In this document: positions 62,492 through 64,000 of the stretch, piece after piece | Layout of the letters: every line of letters starts with the position of its first letter | Numbering within the stretch: position 1 is the first letter of the stretch | Source of the DNA: Dactylorhiza incarnata | Lineage: Eukaryota; Streptophyta; Magnoliopsida; Asparagales; Orchidaceae | Direction: 5' to 3' | Assembly: GCA_033032865.1 (NCBI GenBank) | Contig: JAWHQI010000257.1 | Span: forward strand, 124,001-188,000 | Length of the DNA stretch: 64,000 nucleotides | The notes under the pieces: generated by a model | The model's input: only the letters and a program-made list of their open reading frames with translations | Told to the model about the DNA's origin: nothing | The model's database searches: none | Translations under genes and position numbers: made by a program

Positions 62492-62665
62492 GGCTCCGTT
62501 TAGCGCGGCTTTTTTGCTCCAATGAATTTGGAAAAAAATGCCACAATTATAGAATTGTGTGTTTGGCATGACAATGGTTAATAATGTTCGCCACCAAGAA
62601 AATAAACTAGTTTTGAATATGAAAGTGGACGAAGTTTCTTAGGTGAGGTTGGGCGGTCGCGAACG
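62492..62665. mobile_element. MITE M4, degenerate member of the M1/M3 family
   Basis: GGCTCCGTTTAGCGCGGC, then TTTTTTGCTCCAATGAATTTGG, resembles M1 and M3. The right end (GCGAACGACGG) is decayed, and no clear TSD is seen. Confidence 0.55.
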
Positions 62666-63171
62666 ACGGTTCATAACTACCGCTAAAAAGCGCCTATGCG
62701 GGTCTTTCGTGTCCCACCAGCCCTAGTTATAAATTTGGTAAAACTCAAATTTTAGCGAGAATTTTCTGGGTTTTAAGGTGGGAGGGAGGTCGGCACTTAG
62801 CAAATGGTCAGGATTGATTTGAATATTTTTTAGCACGGTTAAATCTTTGTTACTCTTGGTTCTTTAGGTTTATTTTTAGGAGCACAGACAGTGCACGGGA
62901 GCTCTCCGTGTGACCGCGACAATATATTCAACGGTTACGAACGCGCTTCGCATACCGCAACAGCGCACAGGGCATCTGGCGCCTTGTATTAAACAGATCA
63001 TATTATTTTAAGGGGATGGTGAGAACATTGACGCAATCTATGGGAGTAATTGCTTACAAGTACCATCCATTTTTTCCTAAATAAAGAATTGTAATTGGAG
63101 TTTGTCGGCAGGCTAGGGTTGGGAATTGACATTTTACACATTTTTAAGGAGGTGCAATCCAAAGAAATCTA
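62666..63171. other. AT-rich spacer
   Basis: Nothing supported. Confidence 0.4.
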
Positions 63172-63310
63172 CACTACAATAAAATGGGCCTATCGCCGCA
63201 CTTTTATTGGCTTTAGGTGACGTTTTTCAAGTGCCGCGAAAGCGTCCGCGGCGTTTTAAAAAACACTGCTAAAGTGCCGCCATTGCGAGCGTAGCGGTAG
63301 AGCACGAGCG
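63172..63310 (+). mobile_element. CACTA (En/Spm-like) transposon terminus, fragment
   Basis: CACTACAATAAAATGGGCC is followed by subterminal repeats with GCCGC and GCGGCGTTTT in both orientations. The partner end and a transposase are not in the window. Confidence 0.6.
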
Positions 63311-63860
63311 GGAGCTGTCACGGTTCTGGTTTAGTTCCGGTTCTACTAAAACTGTGAACCGAACCGCTAACGTAACGGTTCTTCAAATTAGAACCAAAAC
63401 TGTATTTGGTTTGACCGATTTCTGTTATGAAGTATGACGTCCACATAACACACAAGAATCGTAGAAAAATAAGCAAAAACACACAAAGATTTTAACGTGG
63501 AAAAACCCCAAAGATCGGGGAAAAAATCACAGCCACCCGTGACCAGAAAATCCACTATGAAGAAAGATCAAAGAAGAAATACACCTCTCCTCTTTCGCCG
63601 CTCCTCGTCAGGTTTTTCAACTCTACAAACCCTAGGCCGAAAACAAGGTCTTTTATGCCCACAGTATAACAGCAAAGGAAAAAATTACACCCAACGCAGT
63701 CAGACTCCACATTCTAACAGTTCCGGCTCTGGTTCCGGTTCCAACATAAGTTTTGGAACCGTCGTGTTAACGATTCCGGTGACGGTTCAACAAGAACCAA
63801 AACCAAACGATCACTAACGGTTCGGTCTGGTTTTATGCGGTTCGGTCCGGTTTCATTCGG
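63311..63860. repeat. GGTTC/GAACC-rich repeat, probable non-autonomous DNA element
   Basis: Both ends are dense in GGTTCCGGTT and AACCGAACC-type units (63315-63410 and 63715-63860) with a different centre. At 63491-63530 is TTTTAACGTGGAAAAACCCC followed by GGGGAAAAAATCAC, a motif also in the D-family LTRs. The 106-aa ORF at 63497-63817 runs into the repeat and is not called. Element boundaries are unclear. Confidence 0.45.
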
Positions 63861-64000
63861 TTCCAACTAGAACCAAAATCAAACTTGACGGAATGAATGA
63901 GGGAGGTCAAAAATAAAAAACAGAAGGGGAAAATTATACCCGTTCAATTTTTTTTTGCAAGAGGGACTTCGAAGTCTGAGGCTCAGGCGCAAAAATTTAG
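63861..64000. other. Right edge of window
   Basis: No feature recognised. Confidence 0.3.

Noticed and set aside
63497..63817. 106-aa ORF near the right edge
   Set aside because: It runs through GGTTC repeats and a shared LTR-like motif; no homology recognised.
1..64000. Host protein-coding genes, tRNA or rRNA genes
   Set aside because: Every long ORF with a recognisable domain belongs to a transposable element; no tRNA cloverleaf or rRNA segment was noticed by eye.

Overview
This window is plant nuclear DNA and is almost entirely nested LTR retrotransposons. The signs are Ty3/gypsy elements of the Athila and Tat lineages, 18-base primer sites matching plant tRNA-Asp, Tourist-like MITEs and a CACTA end. 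I see no host single-copy gene, rRNA, tRNA or CRISPR array. The sequence does not tell me the species.

Layout. (1) The oldest layer is an LTR of a third family ('D family'). One plus-strand copy is split into three pieces: 1-530, 11599-11907 and 49434-50038. (2) Element A (531-11598, minus strand, TSD GCCGC) is an Athila element. It has gag, pol and a third env-position ORF, a deleted 5' LTR and a gag/pol frameshift. (3) A three-LTR tandem Athila array, B (11967-49433, plus strand), has the form LTR1-B1-LTR2-B2-LTR3. A 59-base stub of another unit lies to its left. (4) Element C (13480-29049, plus strand, TSD AAAAT) is a Tat element inserted after codon 23 of the B1 gag-pol. Its LTRs carry a 150-bp tandem repeat, its pol has two RNase H regions, and two antisense multi-exon genes lie between pol and the 3' LTR. 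(5) 50039-53130 holds an inverted D-family LTR piece and a decayed antisense gene of another Tat element. (6) Element D (53579-60628, minus strand, TSD GATCT) is a non-autonomous Tat derivative with decayed gag/protease, a 141-bp tandem array and a decayed copy of the antisense gene. (7) 60629-64000 is AT-rich flank with MITEs, a CACTA terminus and a GGTTC-rich repeat.

How the parts work together. In B, gag, protease, RT, RNase H and integrase form one 1821-codon polyprotein. The third ORF sits behind a short 5'-UTR intron, which suggests its own transcript. In C, sense gag-pol handles replication. On the opposite strand two units with their own TATAAATA boxes and clean GT-AG introns encode a 579-aa protein resembling the 'putative gypsy-type transposon' family and a 342-aa coiled-coil protein. 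Related antisense genes occur in D and in the 52-53 kb fragment. This recurring antisense module is the most interesting system in the window.

Limits: boundaries of intact elements were read from TG/CA ends, TSDs, PBS and PPT. Family assignments come from motif recognition; no search or alignment program was run.
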